Counted from the first letter of the stretch, positions 15,044 to 23,437 are shown. The stretch is DNA of 45,577 nt from Candidatus Saccharimonadota bacterium (GCA_017431465.1 JAFRLA010000005.1:1-45577), one strand, 5' to 3'. Translations and numbers: made by a program. The notes: generated by a model from the sequence alone, not told the origin.

Positions 15044-15823
15044 ATGATTCGAAAAAAAGCTCCAAAAACCCCAAAAGAACCCAAAAAAACCGTCCTAAAA
15101 AACACCGGCAAAGGAATCTTGCTCGCAATTGCTATAGGGGTGCTTATCTTCGGCATCGAATACGGCCTCGCTTGGCTGCTTTACTGGCTAATCGGCGCCG
15201 AGAAACTGACTCAGCCCTTCTGGAACGCCGTATATCAAGCCCTAGTCTACGCCATAACGCTCGCGTTTATAATTAGCGCCCCAATACTGCTCTCTAAGCT
15301 AAAAACCGCTAAAAACGGCTTAAAATGGGCAAAAACGCTAAAAATCGATCGGGAAGAAGCCGGTCTAAGAGGGTTGCCGACCTGGACCGACATTGGCCTC
15401 GCCCCTGTTGGACTTCTGGTGTATTTTCTCGCCGCGGCTGGCCTAGTCGCACTATTTAAACTTTTCCCCTGGTTCAACGCTCTAGAGAATCAGGATGTCG
15501 GTTTTAACAACATCTACGCTGGCGCCGACCGCGTCATCGCTTTTATTGCGCTCGTGGTCATCGCCCCTGTTGCCGAAGAGATCATCTTTCGTGGCTGGCT
15601 CTACGGAAAACTCAGGAATCGCCTAAAAATCATCCCAGCCATGCTGATTGTCTCTATTTTATTCGGTGTGTTACATGGCCAATGGAATGTAGGAGTTAAC
15701 GTCTTCGCACTCTCTCTAGTCCTCTGTGGCCTGCGCGAGATTACTGGTACGATTTACGCCGGTATGATCGTCCACATCTTAAAAAACGCCTTGGCTTTCT
15801 ATCTGTTGTATTTGGTGTTATAA
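15044..15823 (+). CDS. CPBP (CAAX/ABI) family intramembrane metalloprotease
   Basis: A 259-residue polytopic protein with the three CPBP motifs: Glu178-Glu179 ... Arg183 in P-V-A-E-E-I-I-F-R-G, His211 in F-G-V-L-H-G, and His244 in A-G-M-I-V-H-I-L-K-N. Family members are glutamate proteases or CAAX prenyl endopeptidase relatives; the physiological target is unknown. A Lys/Pro-rich cytosolic N-terminus of about 20 residues precedes the first helix. It begins 1 nt after the site-2 protease and ends within the proS promoter. Confidence 0.88.
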   Translation: MIRKKAPKTPKEPKKTVLKNTGKGILLAIAIGVLIFGIEYGLAWLLYWLIGAEKLTQPFWNAVYQALVYAITLAFIISAPILLSKLKTAKNGLKWAKTLKIDREEAGLRGLPTWTDIGLAPVGLLVYFLAAAGLVALFKLFPWFNALENQDVGFNNIYAGADRVIAFIALVVIAPVAEEIIFRGWLYGKLRNRLKIIPAMLIVSILFGVLHGQWNVGVNVFALSLVLCGLREITGTIYAGMIVHILKNALAFYLLYLVL

Positions 15824-15824
15824 T
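15816..15824 (+). promoter_or_regulatory. Extended -10 of the leaderless proS promoter
   Basis: TGT-TATAAT ends 6 nt before ATG 15831. It overlaps the last codons and stop of the CPBP gene. Confidence 0.6.
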
Positions 15825-15830
15825 AAAGAC

Positions 15831-17060
15831 ATGAGAATGTCTAAAACCTTTGTCAAAACCCTGCGCGACGCCCCGAAAGATGAGACCGCGCGCTCGGCGC
15901 AGTTCTTAATTCGCGCCGGCTACGTTCATAAAGAAATGGCCGGAGTCTACGACTTCTTGCCGCTAGGTTTAAAAGTCCTAGAGAACATCAAAAATATCAT
16001 CAGAGACGAACTCAGTAAAATCGATTGCGAAGAATTACAACTTACCGCGCTCCAGAACCCTGAACCTTGGCAAAAATCTGGTCGTTGGGACGAAAATGAG
16101 GTCGATATCTGGTTCAAAACCGAATTGTCTTCTGGTGGTGAGCTAGGCCTTGCCCCGACTCACGAGGAGCCGATCACGAATCTAATGAAAACCTACATCA
16201 AAAGCTATAAAGATCTGCCGGTTTACGCCTACCAATTCCAGACCAAATTCCGCAATGAGCTACGCGCTAAGTCCGGGATTATGCGTACTCGTGAATTCTT
16301 GATGAAAGATTTGTACAGTTTTTCCGCCGACGAGGCAGAACATGCCGAATTTTATCATAAGGTCGAGGGTGCCTACGCTAAAATCTACGACCGTTGCGGC
16401 CTCGGCAAAGATACTTATGAGACTTTTGCTTCTGGCGGTATTTTCAGCAAATTTAGCCACGAATACCAAACAATTCTGCCGGTCGGCGAAGATACAATTT
16501 ACTATAACTCCGACAAATCCATCGTTTTGAACGAAGAAGTGGTTGTCCCGGAGGTCCTAGAAGAATTTGGCGTCAAAAAAGAAGATTTAGAGAGTACTCG
16601 CGCCGCCGAAGTTGGCAATATTTTCACAATCAAATACAAGTATTCCGAGCCTCTAGGCCTAGATTTTGCCGATAAAGACGGTTCGAAAAAGACTGTTTTC
16701 ATGGGCTGCTACGGTATCGGCGTTTCCCGCGTCATGGGCGTTATCGCTGAAAAATACGCTGACGACAAAGGTCTAATTTGGCCAGAAGAAGTCGCGCCAT
16801 TTAAATACTATCTCGTCGGTATCGGCGAAGAAGGCCAAAAAACCGCCGAGGAGATCTATGCTAAAAACCCTGACAAAATCCTCTTTGATGATCGCGATGC
16901 TCGCCCAGGCGAAAAATTTGCTGACGCCGAACTTATCGGTATTCCATACCGTGTCGTAGTTAGCGACAAGACTTTGGCTGACGGGAAAGCCGAGCTTACT
17001 GTCCGCGCTACCGGCGAAACTAAGTTAGTAGATATTGACAAATTAGACCTAGCGCGCTAA
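15831..17060 (+). CDS. proS: Prolyl-tRNA synthetase, short form without editing insertion
   Basis: Class II synthetase charging tRNA-Pro. The 409-residue protein has motif 1 with the following L-G-L-A-P-T-H-E-E-P-I-T-N-L segment, motif 2 (F-R-N-E-L-R ... M-R-T-R-E-F-L-M-K-D), motif 3 (M-G-C-Y-G-I-G-V-S-R) and the anticodon-binding domain. It is about 160 residues shorter than typical bacterial ProRS because the INS editing domain between motifs 2 and 3 is missing, so Ala-tRNA-Pro editing would need a separate protein. The promoter predicts a leaderless mRNA starting at 15831; a second ATG lies two codons on. greA follows closely. Confidence 0.93.
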   Translation: MRMSKTFVKTLRDAPKDETARSAQFLIRAGYVHKEMAGVYDFLPLGLKVLENIKNIIRDELSKIDCEELQLTALQNPEPWQKSGRWDENEVDIWFKTELSSGGELGLAPTHEEPITNLMKTYIKSYKDLPVYAYQFQTKFRNELRAKSGIMRTREFLMKDLYSFSADEAEHAEFYHKVEGAYAKIYDRCGLGKDTYETFASGGIFSKFSHEYQTILPVGEDTIYYNSDKSIVLNEEVVVPEVLEEFGVKKEDLESTRAAEVGNIFTIKYKYSEPLGLDFADKDGSKKTVFMGCYGIGVSRVMGVIAEKYADDKGLIWPEEVAPFKYYLVGIGEEGQKTAEEIYAKNPDKILFDDRDARPGEKFADAELIGIPYRVVVSDKTLADGKAELTVRATGETKLVDIDKLDLAR

Positions 17061-17075
17061 ACTATAACCTGTATG

Positions 17076-17522
17076 ATGAAGAAAACTGTAAGTTTGACTA
17101 AAGAAGGCAAAGCCGAGCTCGAGCAAGAACTCGAAAGCCTGCTTGCTCGTCGCCCAGCGATCGCTGAGCGCCTGCAGACCGCCCGCTCTTTTGGCGATTT
17201 ATCTGAGAACCAGGAATATACTGATGCTCGTTCAGAACAGAAGACGGTCGAGATCCGCATCCAGGAAATCGAGGAAATCTTAAAAAATGCTAAGGTTATT
17301 CGCGCCGGCGCGCGTACTAAGGTCGGTATCGGCGCTACCGTAAAACTAAAACTCGCCGGGAAAGCTCAGACTTATTCCATCGTCGGCCCGGTAGAAGCTG
17401 ATCCTCTAAACGGTAAAGTCTCTGATGAATCCCCGATCGGCAAGGCTATTCTCGGCCTGAAAGTCGGCGAAGCCTTTGAGCTCCCGAACGGCAACAAGGG
17501 TAAAATCGTCGAAATCAGCTAG
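17076..17522 (+). CDS. greA: Transcription elongation factor GreA
   Basis: GreA rescues backtracked RNA polymerase by stimulating RNA cleavage. The 148-residue protein has the N-terminal coiled coil whose acidic tip is in G-D-L-S-E-N-Q-E-Y-T-D-A and the C-terminal FKBP-like domain (S-P-I-G-K-A-I-L-G). Two adjacent ATGs exist (17073 and 17076); 17076 is preferred because a TATAAC at 17063-17068 ends 7 nt before it. That promoter lacks the TGN element and read-through from proS is equally plausible. Confidence 0.93.
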   Translation: MKKTVSLTKEGKAELEQELESLLARRPAIAERLQTARSFGDLSENQEYTDARSEQKTVEIRIQEIEEILKNAKVIRAGARTKVGIGATVKLKLAGKAQTYSIVGPVEADPLNGKVSDESPIGKAILGLKVGEAFELPNGNKGKIVEIS

Positions 17523-17539
17523 TTCCGCCCCAGTAGGTA

Positions 17540-17568
17540 TTGCATTTTTTGATGAACCGTGGTATAAT
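17540..17568 (+). promoter_or_regulatory. Promoter of the receiver-like gene
   Basis: TTGCAT (17540-17545), 17-nt spacer, TGG-TATAAT (17563-17568). The predicted leader is about 68 nt and ends with a very strong SD (AAAGGAGGTGA). Confidence 0.65.
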
Positions 17569-17642
17569 TAAGAAACTAGACAATTTTTATTTTGTTGCAC
17601 TTTTTACATAGATATATCCCGAGCCTAAAAGGAGGTGATAAG

Positions 17643-18020
17643 ATGGGATATAAAAGAATTTTAATAGTTGAGGATGATATGCCGAGGCAGCTGACGCTAA
17701 AATCAGCAGCAGAGAAATTGGATGTTCTCGCCGACATCTATGTCACTGACAATTTAGATGAGGCGAAGTCTTATATCAGCGGACATTCTGACACTGAGCT
17801 GGTGATTATGGGCTGGGACTTCCCGGCCAGCATCTCAAGCATGATAGTCGAGGAAAATGGTGAGGAATTGTTACGGTTCGTCAAGAATTGTGGCATTAAG
17901 GCGGTCGTTTGCTCGAATAGAGCCGAGCAGCTAAGGGATGATCCTGAGCTCTCGGGGACTCCGTTGATTCTGCCAATCCCGCTCGGCACCGTCGAGGAGA
18001 GATTGCTAGCGTGCTTATGA
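17643..18020 (+). CDS. Receiver-like domain protein lacking the phospho-acceptor Asp
   Basis: A stand-alone CheY-fold protein of 125 residues. The acidic pocket is kept (I-L-I-V-E-D-D), but the strand that normally ends in the phosphorylated Asp reads L-V-I-M-G-W-D-F-P, with Gly in place of Asp. The conserved Lys of the last strand is also replaced (L-I-L-P-I-P-L). It is therefore probably a pseudo-receiver that cannot be phosphorylated in the usual way. There is no output domain and no histidine kinase nearby. ATG 17643 is fixed by AAAGGAGGTGA; a longer frame from 17592 lacks an SD. It ends with a TGA stop and a terminator. Confidence 0.65.
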   Translation: MGYKRILIVEDDMPRQLTLKSAAEKLDVLADIYVTDNLDEAKSYISGHSDTELVIMGWDFPASISSMIVEENGEELLRFVKNCGIKAVVCSNRAEQLRDDPELSGTPLILPIPLGTVEERLLACL

Positions 18021-18067
18021 CTTAGATTCGTGGCCACGAACCTAATACTCGAAACATCTCCTCAACT

Positions 18068-18096
18068 AGCGCCTACTTTTCAAGTGGGCGCTTTTT
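18068..18096 (+). terminator. Terminator of the receiver-like gene, fused to the lysS promoter
   Basis: AGCGCCTACT-TTTCA-AGTGGGCGCT (10-bp stem, one wobble) followed by TTTT. The lysS extended -10 begins 2 nt after the T tract. Confidence 0.75.
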
Positions 18097-18097
18097 A

Positions 18098-18106
18098 TGC
18101 TATAAT
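18098..18106 (+). promoter_or_regulatory. Extended -10 of the leaderless lysS promoter
   Basis: TGC-TATAAT ends 6 nt before the ATG at 18113. A TTTCAA at 18078-18083, inside the preceding terminator hairpin, is correctly spaced (17 nt) as -35. Confidence 0.65.
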
Positions 18107-18112
18107 TATCCT

Positions 18113-19621
18113 ATGGTAACATTAGCCGATTATCGCGATGAGCGCTTACGAAAACTAGAAGAAATCAAAAACCGTGGAATCGATCCTTATCCTTCGCATT
18201 CTTTCCGCGACACTAAAATTGGCGATATTCTGGCTAAATTTGACGATTTTCAGGGGAAACAGGTAGTCGTCGCCGGTCGAATCACGACGATTCGCAGCTT
18301 CGGCAAACTGGCTTTTATCAAAATTCGCGACTATACCGGCGAAGTCCAGTTATTCATCAAAGATGATTTGACTGGTGATTTTACGATCAAGGATCTAAAA
18401 TTATTGGACGTCGGCGATTTTATCGAGGCGAAAGGCTTAGTCGACAAATCCCAAACCGGCGAAATCTCTGTTTTTACCGACGGCATTCGCTTGCTCACGA
18501 AATCTCTAAGGCCGCTTCCTGGCCGCGACGGCTTTACTAATAAAGAAGAACGTTTCCGCCGTCGTTATGTTGACATGAATGTAAATCTCGAAGTCAGAGA
18601 GCGCATGGTCAGGAGATCAAAATTCTGGCAAGCAACGCGTGATTTCATGAACCAGCATGGTTTTATCGAGATAAATACCCCTGTTCTTGAGCACACGACC
18701 GGCGGCGCTGATGCTACGCCGTTTACGACTCATATGGACGCTTTGGACGAAGATTTTTATCTAAGAATCTCTCATGAACTGCCGCTGAAGCGTTTGCTTG
18801 GCGCTGGCTTTGAGAAGGTTTATGATATTGGCCCGCGTTTTAGAAACGAAGGCGTTGACGACGAGCATTTGCCAGAGCATATCGCCTTTGAATCCTACGC
18901 CGCCTACGAAGATTATGAAGACGGCATGAATCTTTACGAAGAAATGATTAAATACGTCGCAAAAGAAACTTGGGGGACTTTACAGTTCGACGTCGGCGGG
19001 TTCGAGATTGATCTGGATAACGGTGGGAAACCTTGGCCGCGCGTTAAATATGCCGATTTGCTCAAAGAGAAGTACGCTGTCGATGTCTTTAACCCCGATC
19101 GTGAGCAGATGAAACAGATTCTCTTAGACGACTTCAATAAATCTGAAGACCGAAACGACAAAGCCGCCAGAAAATCTCTGGAGCATACCTTAGAAACCGC
19201 TTCTGACGCCCGACTGATCGACCATATTTGGAAGCTAATTAGAAAAACTTCCGCCGGTCCATATTGGCTAATCGAGGAGCCCCTAAGCCTCAGTCCGCTC
19301 GCCAAAGTCGTCCCGGACCGCCCAGAGGTCACCCAGCGTTTCCATCCGATTATCGCCGGAACAGAAATGGGGAATGGCTACTCCGAATTAAACGACCCGC
19401 TAGACCAGCTCGCGCGCTTCGAAGAACAACAAGCCATGCGCGACGCTGGCGACGCCGAAGCGCAGATGCTAGACCGAGATTTCGTCGAAATGCTTGAATA
19501 CGGTATGCCGCCGGCTTGTGGCTGGGGCAATTCCGAGCGAAATTTCTGGCTGCTTGAAGGTGTTTCTGGGCGCGAGGGTGTGCCATTCCCGCTGATTAAG
19601 TCTCGCGAAAAGGAAAGTTAG
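18113..19621 (+). CDS. lysS: Lysyl-tRNA synthetase, class II
   Basis: Class IIb synthetase charging tRNA-Lys. The 502-residue protein has an N-terminal OB-fold anticodon domain (V-V-V-A-G-R-I-T-T-I-R ... F-I-K-I-R-D), the segment F-I-E-I-N-T-P-V-L, motif 2 (G-P-R-F-R-N-E-G-V-D) and motif 3, whose end reads C-G-W-G-N-S-E-R, a variant of the usual GxGxDR. Promoter spacing indicates translation from a leaderless mRNA at 18113. The HD-like gene that follows 4 nt after the stop is likely co-transcribed. Confidence 0.94.
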   Translation: MVTLADYRDERLRKLEEIKNRGIDPYPSHSFRDTKIGDILAKFDDFQGKQVVVAGRITTIRSFGKLAFIKIRDYTGEVQLFIKDDLTGDFTIKDLKLLDVGDFIEAKGLVDKSQTGEISVFTDGIRLLTKSLRPLPGRDGFTNKEERFRRRYVDMNVNLEVRERMVRRSKFWQATRDFMNQHGFIEINTPVLEHTTGGADATPFTTHMDALDEDFYLRISHELPLKRLLGAGFEKVYDIGPRFRNEGVDDEHLPEHIAFESYAAYEDYEDGMNLYEEMIKYVAKETWGTLQFDVGGFEIDLDNGGKPWPRVKYADLLKEKYAVDVFNPDREQMKQILLDDFNKSEDRNDKAARKSLEHTLETASDARLIDHIWKLIRKTSAGPYWLIEEPLSLSPLAKVVPDRPEVTQRFHPIIAGTEMGNGYSELNDPLDQLARFEEQQAMRDAGDAEAQMLDRDFVEMLEYGMPPACGWGNSERNFWLLEGVSGREGVPFPLIKSREKES

Positions 19622-19625
19622 AAAA

Positions 19626-20564
19626 ATGGCTGGTTTATCGCGAAAGAAAATCAGCCATTACGAAAAAATCATCACCCCCAATTCCGCTTATTTTAAAACG
19701 CTAAAAAAAGCGGATCAGCGGTACTTGAGACTCCTCTGCAAAGATTGGCCGTCTTGGCTAGACAAATATATTGCCACCCCTGAAATGAAACGGCTGAAAT
19801 TCGTTACCAGCAGTCATAACTATACCGCGCTCTATCGAATAAAATCCCCAGACATTCTTAGGCATGCAGTCGCCTCGGCGCTGATTGTTTGGAATTTCAC
19901 GAAAGATAAAACTAGTACAATTGCCACCTTGCTCGAAAACGTCGCTACCCCAGTTTTTAATTTAAGTCTCCCCCGCCTAAGCCTGGCCGAAGCGCTAGAA
20001 AATGCCGAAAAAATCTCGAAATTATTACTAGAATCCGATTTGAACCCCAAAAAATTGACGAACGCCCTGCCCATGGCGTCTAAAATTGAAGGCTATTTTA
20101 CTGCCGCGCATCTGTCCCATGAGCAAATTGAGCGATTTTACGACAATTTAGAGCTAAAAAAGTCCGGAACAAAAGAGCTGGCCTTCAAGGACTTAAAGAT
20201 TGCCGAAGATTTTAGCAAAATCGTCGTCAAAGCTTCTTTGAGCACTCGCGACGAGAAGGCTAAATTCACGGAAGATTTTATAAAATCGAGCATTGAAACT
20301 CTGGTCGAAGAGGGCGAATTGACCGAAAAAGCCCTTTATCATCTCACTGAGCAGGACATCATCTCTTTGATCAAGAAGTCCAAAAACAAAGAACTTCGCA
20401 CCAGTTTTGCCAAATTTAAGGAGCAAAAGCGCTTCAAAAAACCCGCCAAAAAGCCCAAGAAAGTTACACCCGAACATTTTGACCCGTTTGTGCGCGCCGA
20501 AGTCGACATCGATGTTCGCTCTGGCGCCGAAGAAATTCGCTACGCCTGCCTCTCGAAAATTTAA
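19626..20564 (+). CDS. HD-like protein with an altered metal site
   Basis: A 312-residue soluble protein. Around residues 78-115 it resembles HD-superfamily hydrolases of the H-x-x-x-V-A-L-I-V-x-N-F-T ... A-x-L-x-H-D-x-x-T-P-x-F-S-H type. Here the segments read R-H-A-V-A-S-A-L-I-V-W-N-F-T and A-T-L-L-E-N-V-A-T-P-V-F-N-L. The diagnostic His-Asp pair is Glu-Asn and the FSH His is lost, so the enzyme is probably inactive or uses another chemistry. The C-terminal ~50 residues include a Lys/Pro-rich stretch. It lies 4 nt after lysS, suggesting co-expression. The family link rests on motif comparison by eye and is tentative. Confidence 0.5.
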   Translation: MAGLSRKKISHYEKIITPNSAYFKTLKKADQRYLRLLCKDWPSWLDKYIATPEMKRLKFVTSSHNYTALYRIKSPDILRHAVASALIVWNFTKDKTSTIATLLENVATPVFNLSLPRLSLAEALENAEKISKLLLESDLNPKKLTNALPMASKIEGYFTAAHLSHEQIERFYDNLELKKSGTKELAFKDLKIAEDFSKIVVKASLSTRDEKAKFTEDFIKSSIETLVEEGELTEKALYHLTEQDIISLIKKSKNKELRTSFAKFKEQKRFKKPAKKPKKVTPEHFDPFVRAEVDIDVRSGAEEIRYACLSKI

Positions 20565-20570
20565 TACTTA

Positions 20571-20579
20571 TGCTATAAT
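20571..20579 (+). promoter_or_regulatory. Extended -10 of the leaderless ldh promoter
   Basis: TGC-TATAAT ends 6 nt before the ATG at 20586. Confidence 0.65.
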
Positions 20580-20585
20580 GTAACT

Positions 20586-21497
20586 ATGGCAAAAGTTATG
20601 ATCGTTGGTACCGGCAACGTGGGCGCGAGCGTCGGCTACTGTTTGGTCAATCAGCGCACCGATGTAAACGAACTTATTCTGACAGATATCAACATGGAAG
20701 ACGCCGAAGGCGAGGCGATGGATCTCCGCGACACCTTAGCGGTCTCGCCGTCGTACATGAAAATCAAATCCGGCGGCTACGAAGAAGCCAAAGATTGCGA
20801 CATTATCGTAATTACTGCTGGCGTTCCGCAAAAACCAGGCGAATCGCGCATGGATCTTCTGAAGAAAAACGCTGCAATTTTCAAAGACATGATCGGTCAG
20901 ATCATGGAAAACGGCTTTAACGGTATCTTTATCGTAGTCTCCAACCCAATGGACGTCATGACTTATCTAACCTGGAAGTATTCCGGTCTGCCCAGTGAGA
21001 GAGTTATCGGCTCCGGCACAATCCTTGATTCCGCGCGCCTCCAGTTCCGTATCTCTGAAAAAATCGGCGTCCACCCAAAGTCGGTCCACGCTTTCCAAAT
21101 CGGTGAACATGGCGACACCGAATTCGCACTCTGGTCTACCGCTACGGTTGGTGGCGAGCCGCTAACGAAGCTCTTAGATCAACAGACCCGTGATGAGCTC
21201 GAAGATGAGGCTCGAAACGAAGCCTACAAGATTATCGAGAAAAAAGGTGCGACCTACTACGGCATCGGCGCCTGCGTCACGAAATTGATTAACTGCATTC
21301 TAGACGACGAACGCCGCGTCCTGCCAGTTTCGTCTTATGATCATTTCTCCGATGTTTACAACGGTTTCCCAGCAATCGTTGGCCGCGAAGGCATCATCCG
21401 GCGCATCGGCGTCAAACTCTCTGAAGATGAGGGAATCAAGCTCCAAAAATCCACCAACGCCCTAAAAGAAGCCATTGCTAAGGCAGCCGAAAACTAA
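20586..21497 (+). CDS. ldh: L-lactate dehydrogenase
   Basis: Reduces pyruvate to L-lactate with NADH, regenerating NAD in fermentation. The 303-residue protein has the NAD-binding G-T-G-N-V-G-A-S motif. The specificity loop reads V-P-Q-K-P-G-E-S-R; Gln82 at the position that is Arg in malate dehydrogenases points to lactate. Asp148, Arg151 and catalytic His175 (I-G-E-H-G-D-T-E) are present. The leaderless promoter fixes the start at 20586, and a perfect 12-bp terminator overlaps the stop codon, so the gene is monocistronic. Confidence 0.9.
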   Translation: MAKVMIVGTGNVGASVGYCLVNQRTDVNELILTDINMEDAEGEAMDLRDTLAVSPSYMKIKSGGYEEAKDCDIIVITAGVPQKPGESRMDLLKKNAAIFKDMIGQIMENGFNGIFIVVSNPMDVMTYLTWKYSGLPSERVIGSGTILDSARLQFRISEKIGVHPKSVHAFQIGEHGDTEFALWSTATVGGEPLTKLLDQQTRDELEDEARNEAYKIIEKKGATYYGIGACVTKLINCILDDERRVLPVSSYDHFSDVYNGFPAIVGREGIIRRIGVKLSEDEGIKLQKSTNALKEAIAKAAEN

Positions 21498-21519
21498 AAA
21501 CGCCTCGGCGTTTTTAGTT
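21492..21519. terminator. Terminator of ldh
   Basis: AACTAAAAACGC-CTCG-GCGTTTTTAGTT, a perfect 12-bp stem that contains the ldh stop codon and has A and T tracts in both directions. Confidence 0.85.
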
Positions 21520-21531
21520 GCTTAATTTTTC

Positions 21532-21540
21532 TGTTATAAT
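21532..21540 (+). promoter_or_regulatory. Extended -10 of the leaderless DUF2207 gene promoter
   Basis: TGT-TATAAT ends 6 nt before the ATG at 21547. Confidence 0.6.
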
Positions 21541-21546
21541 AAGAGT

Positions 21547-23412
21547 ATGAAAAAGGTTGTATCTTTCTATTTTACCATACTTATGCTAATTTGTCAAGTT
21601 TTCACGTTTGGCGCCCCTGTTAGCGCTACGAGCGCGAATAATTTCTACTTTTCAAACGCCGATTTTGATTATACGCTCGGACAAGATACCGAGGGAGTCA
21701 GTACGCTGAAAGTCAAGGAAACTTTAACCGCCGAATTTCCGAATACAAACCAGAACCACGGTATTACTCGCTATATTCCGTACACTAACCAGGGTGGAAA
21801 AAACGTGACCCTAGGGAGCCTGAATGGCTTAAAGGTAACGCGGAACGGTCAGCCTGAGAATATCGCGAAGACCGAAAGAGAAAATGGTTGTTTTGTAATC
21901 TATCTCGGGCGCGAAAGCGAGTATGTCCATGGTTCCCAAACTTACACCCTGGAATACGAGTTCGAGAACGTGATTACCGATTTTGACGATTTCCAAGAAC
22001 TCTACTGGGATACCAACGGCACTGGCTGGAGCCAAAGATTCGATCATTTATCTGCTACGCTTCGCTTCGCCGACCCTGAAATTGTGAAAAGCCTCAAAAA
22101 AGATACTTGGTGCTACGTCGGCAAACAAGGCGAAAAAGGCAGCGACCGCTGTAGTTCCTACTATGATTCTACCGATAATACGCTTAGATTCTCGACCTCT
22201 AATCTCGCCCCCGGCGAAAATCTGACCTTCGTCGCGCAATTTAGGCCGCAAACCTTCGTCGTCGTCCATAGATACAACTACTTCTTAATCGTCATCGCCG
22301 CGACCTTAAGCGTCGGTGCCTTCTTTGCCATCTTCGGCTCTTATCGTTACTGGCTAAAAAAGGGCAAGTCAAATTACCTCTACCGCAAGAAACTCTTCGC
22401 CGCGCCTCAATATCAGCCCATGAAGGATCTGACCGTCGCCGAGGCCGATCAAGTTTCCATCAAAAAGCAAAAACCATCGTATGTCGCCACGCTGCTCGAA
22501 CTCGCTATCGCTGGAAAAATAACCTTAAAACAGGGCGAGCCGACCAAGGTCTTAAAGAAAGATACGTGGTCTGTCGTCGTCAACGATAATACCGGGCTGA
22601 CCTCTGCGCAGGCTTACGTTCTGGAAATTCTAAACGGCGGCGGCACAGTTAAATCTGGCATGGAAATCGTTGTCAAAAAACATACCGCGACTTCGCACTT
22701 GCAATCTCTCTCCAGGCTTTATGTCACGTCCAGCAATAATCTTCTGGTCGAAAAGGGCTATCTGGCCAAAAAACAAACCGGAATGAAAAACGCCACGGCC
22801 GTTATTCTAGTTGTTGCCATCGCGTTTGGACTTGCCTTCGCCCCAATGCTTATCAGTCTGGCCGCAATTATTCTGGCCGAATCAGGGGTCCTTTCCGGTG
22901 ATCTTGTCGGTCAAGAATTCCTTGTCCCATACATTATCGGACTAGTGTTTGTTACAATAGTCCTGGCTTCCGTATTTTGCTCTCGTTCGGCTAGATACTC
23001 CGTCTATACCGAGAAAGGTCTCGACGCCGATAACTACCTAGAGGGCCTAAAACTCTACATCAAAATGGCCGAGAAAGATCGCTTAAAGTTTATGCAATCG
23101 GTCAAGGGCGCGCCAAAAACCGATAAGGGCCTGGTCAAACTTTACGAAAAACTTCTGCCTTACGCCTGTTTATTTGGCCTGGAAGACTCCTGGATGGATA
23201 CTTTGAATCGCTACTACCAGATGGATCCAGCGTACCAGCCGGGTTGGTATTACGGACATGACATTATTACCCTTTCCGCCTTCAATTCAATTAACCATTC
23301 GCTTTCGACTACTATCTCGTCTTCAACTTCATATTCTAGCTCGTCATCTGGCGGTGGCGGAGGTGGTTTCTCCGGCGGCGGGGGTGGCGGCGGAGGCGGC
23401 GGCGGCTGGTAA
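21547..23412 (+). CDS. DUF2207-type predicted membrane protein with Gly-rich tail
   Basis: A 621-residue envelope protein. Residues 1-28 form a signal peptide (F-G-A-P-V-S-A). An exported beta-rich domain follows (about 30-230; G-I-T-R-Y-I-P and an E-L-Y-W-D-T-N-G-T-G-W segment typical of DUF2207). Then come one transmembrane helix near 240-262, a cytosolic region, two more helices near 415-475, and a C-terminal tail of Ser and Gly ending in a run of 11 Gly and Trp. This order and the Gly-rich C-terminus match DUF2207 proteins, whose function is unknown. The gene stands alone between ldh and serS. Confidence 0.82.
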   Translation: MKKVVSFYFTILMLICQVFTFGAPVSATSANNFYFSNADFDYTLGQDTEGVSTLKVKETLTAEFPNTNQNHGITRYIPYTNQGGKNVTLGSLNGLKVTRNGQPENIAKTERENGCFVIYLGRESEYVHGSQTYTLEYEFENVITDFDDFQELYWDTNGTGWSQRFDHLSATLRFADPEIVKSLKKDTWCYVGKQGEKGSDRCSSYYDSTDNTLRFSTSNLAPGENLTFVAQFRPQTFVVVHRYNYFLIVIAATLSVGAFFAIFGSYRYWLKKGKSNYLYRKKLFAAPQYQPMKDLTVAEADQVSIKKQKPSYVATLLELAIAGKITLKQGEPTKVLKKDTWSVVVNDNTGLTSAQAYVLEILNGGGTVKSGMEIVVKKHTATSHLQSLSRLYVTSSNNLLVEKGYLAKKQTGMKNATAVILVVAIAFGLAFAPMLISLAAIILAESGVLSGDLVGQEFLVPYIIGLVFVTIVLASVFCSRSARYSVYTEKGLDADNYLEGLKLYIKMAEKDRLKFMQSVKGAPKTDKGLVKLYEKLLPYACLFGLEDSWMDTLNRYYQMDPAYQPGWYYGHDIITLSAFNSINHSLSTTISSSTSYSSSSSGGGGGGFSGGGGGGGGGGGW

Positions 23413-23422
23413 GCCTTCGTTA

Positions 23423-23431
23423 TGGTATAAT
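23423..23431 (+). promoter_or_regulatory. Extended -10 of the leaderless serS promoter
   Basis: TGG-TATAAT ends 6 nt before the ATG at 23438. It begins 11 nt after the stop codon of the DUF2207 gene. Confidence 0.65.
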
Positions 23432-23437
23432 AGATAT

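Noticed and set aside
23340-23409. GC-rich repeat as a separate element
   Set aside because: It encodes the Ser/Gly tail of the DUF2207 protein, a known feature of that family.
23258-23437. 60-residue N-terminal extension of SerRS
   Set aside because: It is an out-of-frame reading of the end of the DUF2207 gene; SerRS begins at 23438 downstream of its own -10.
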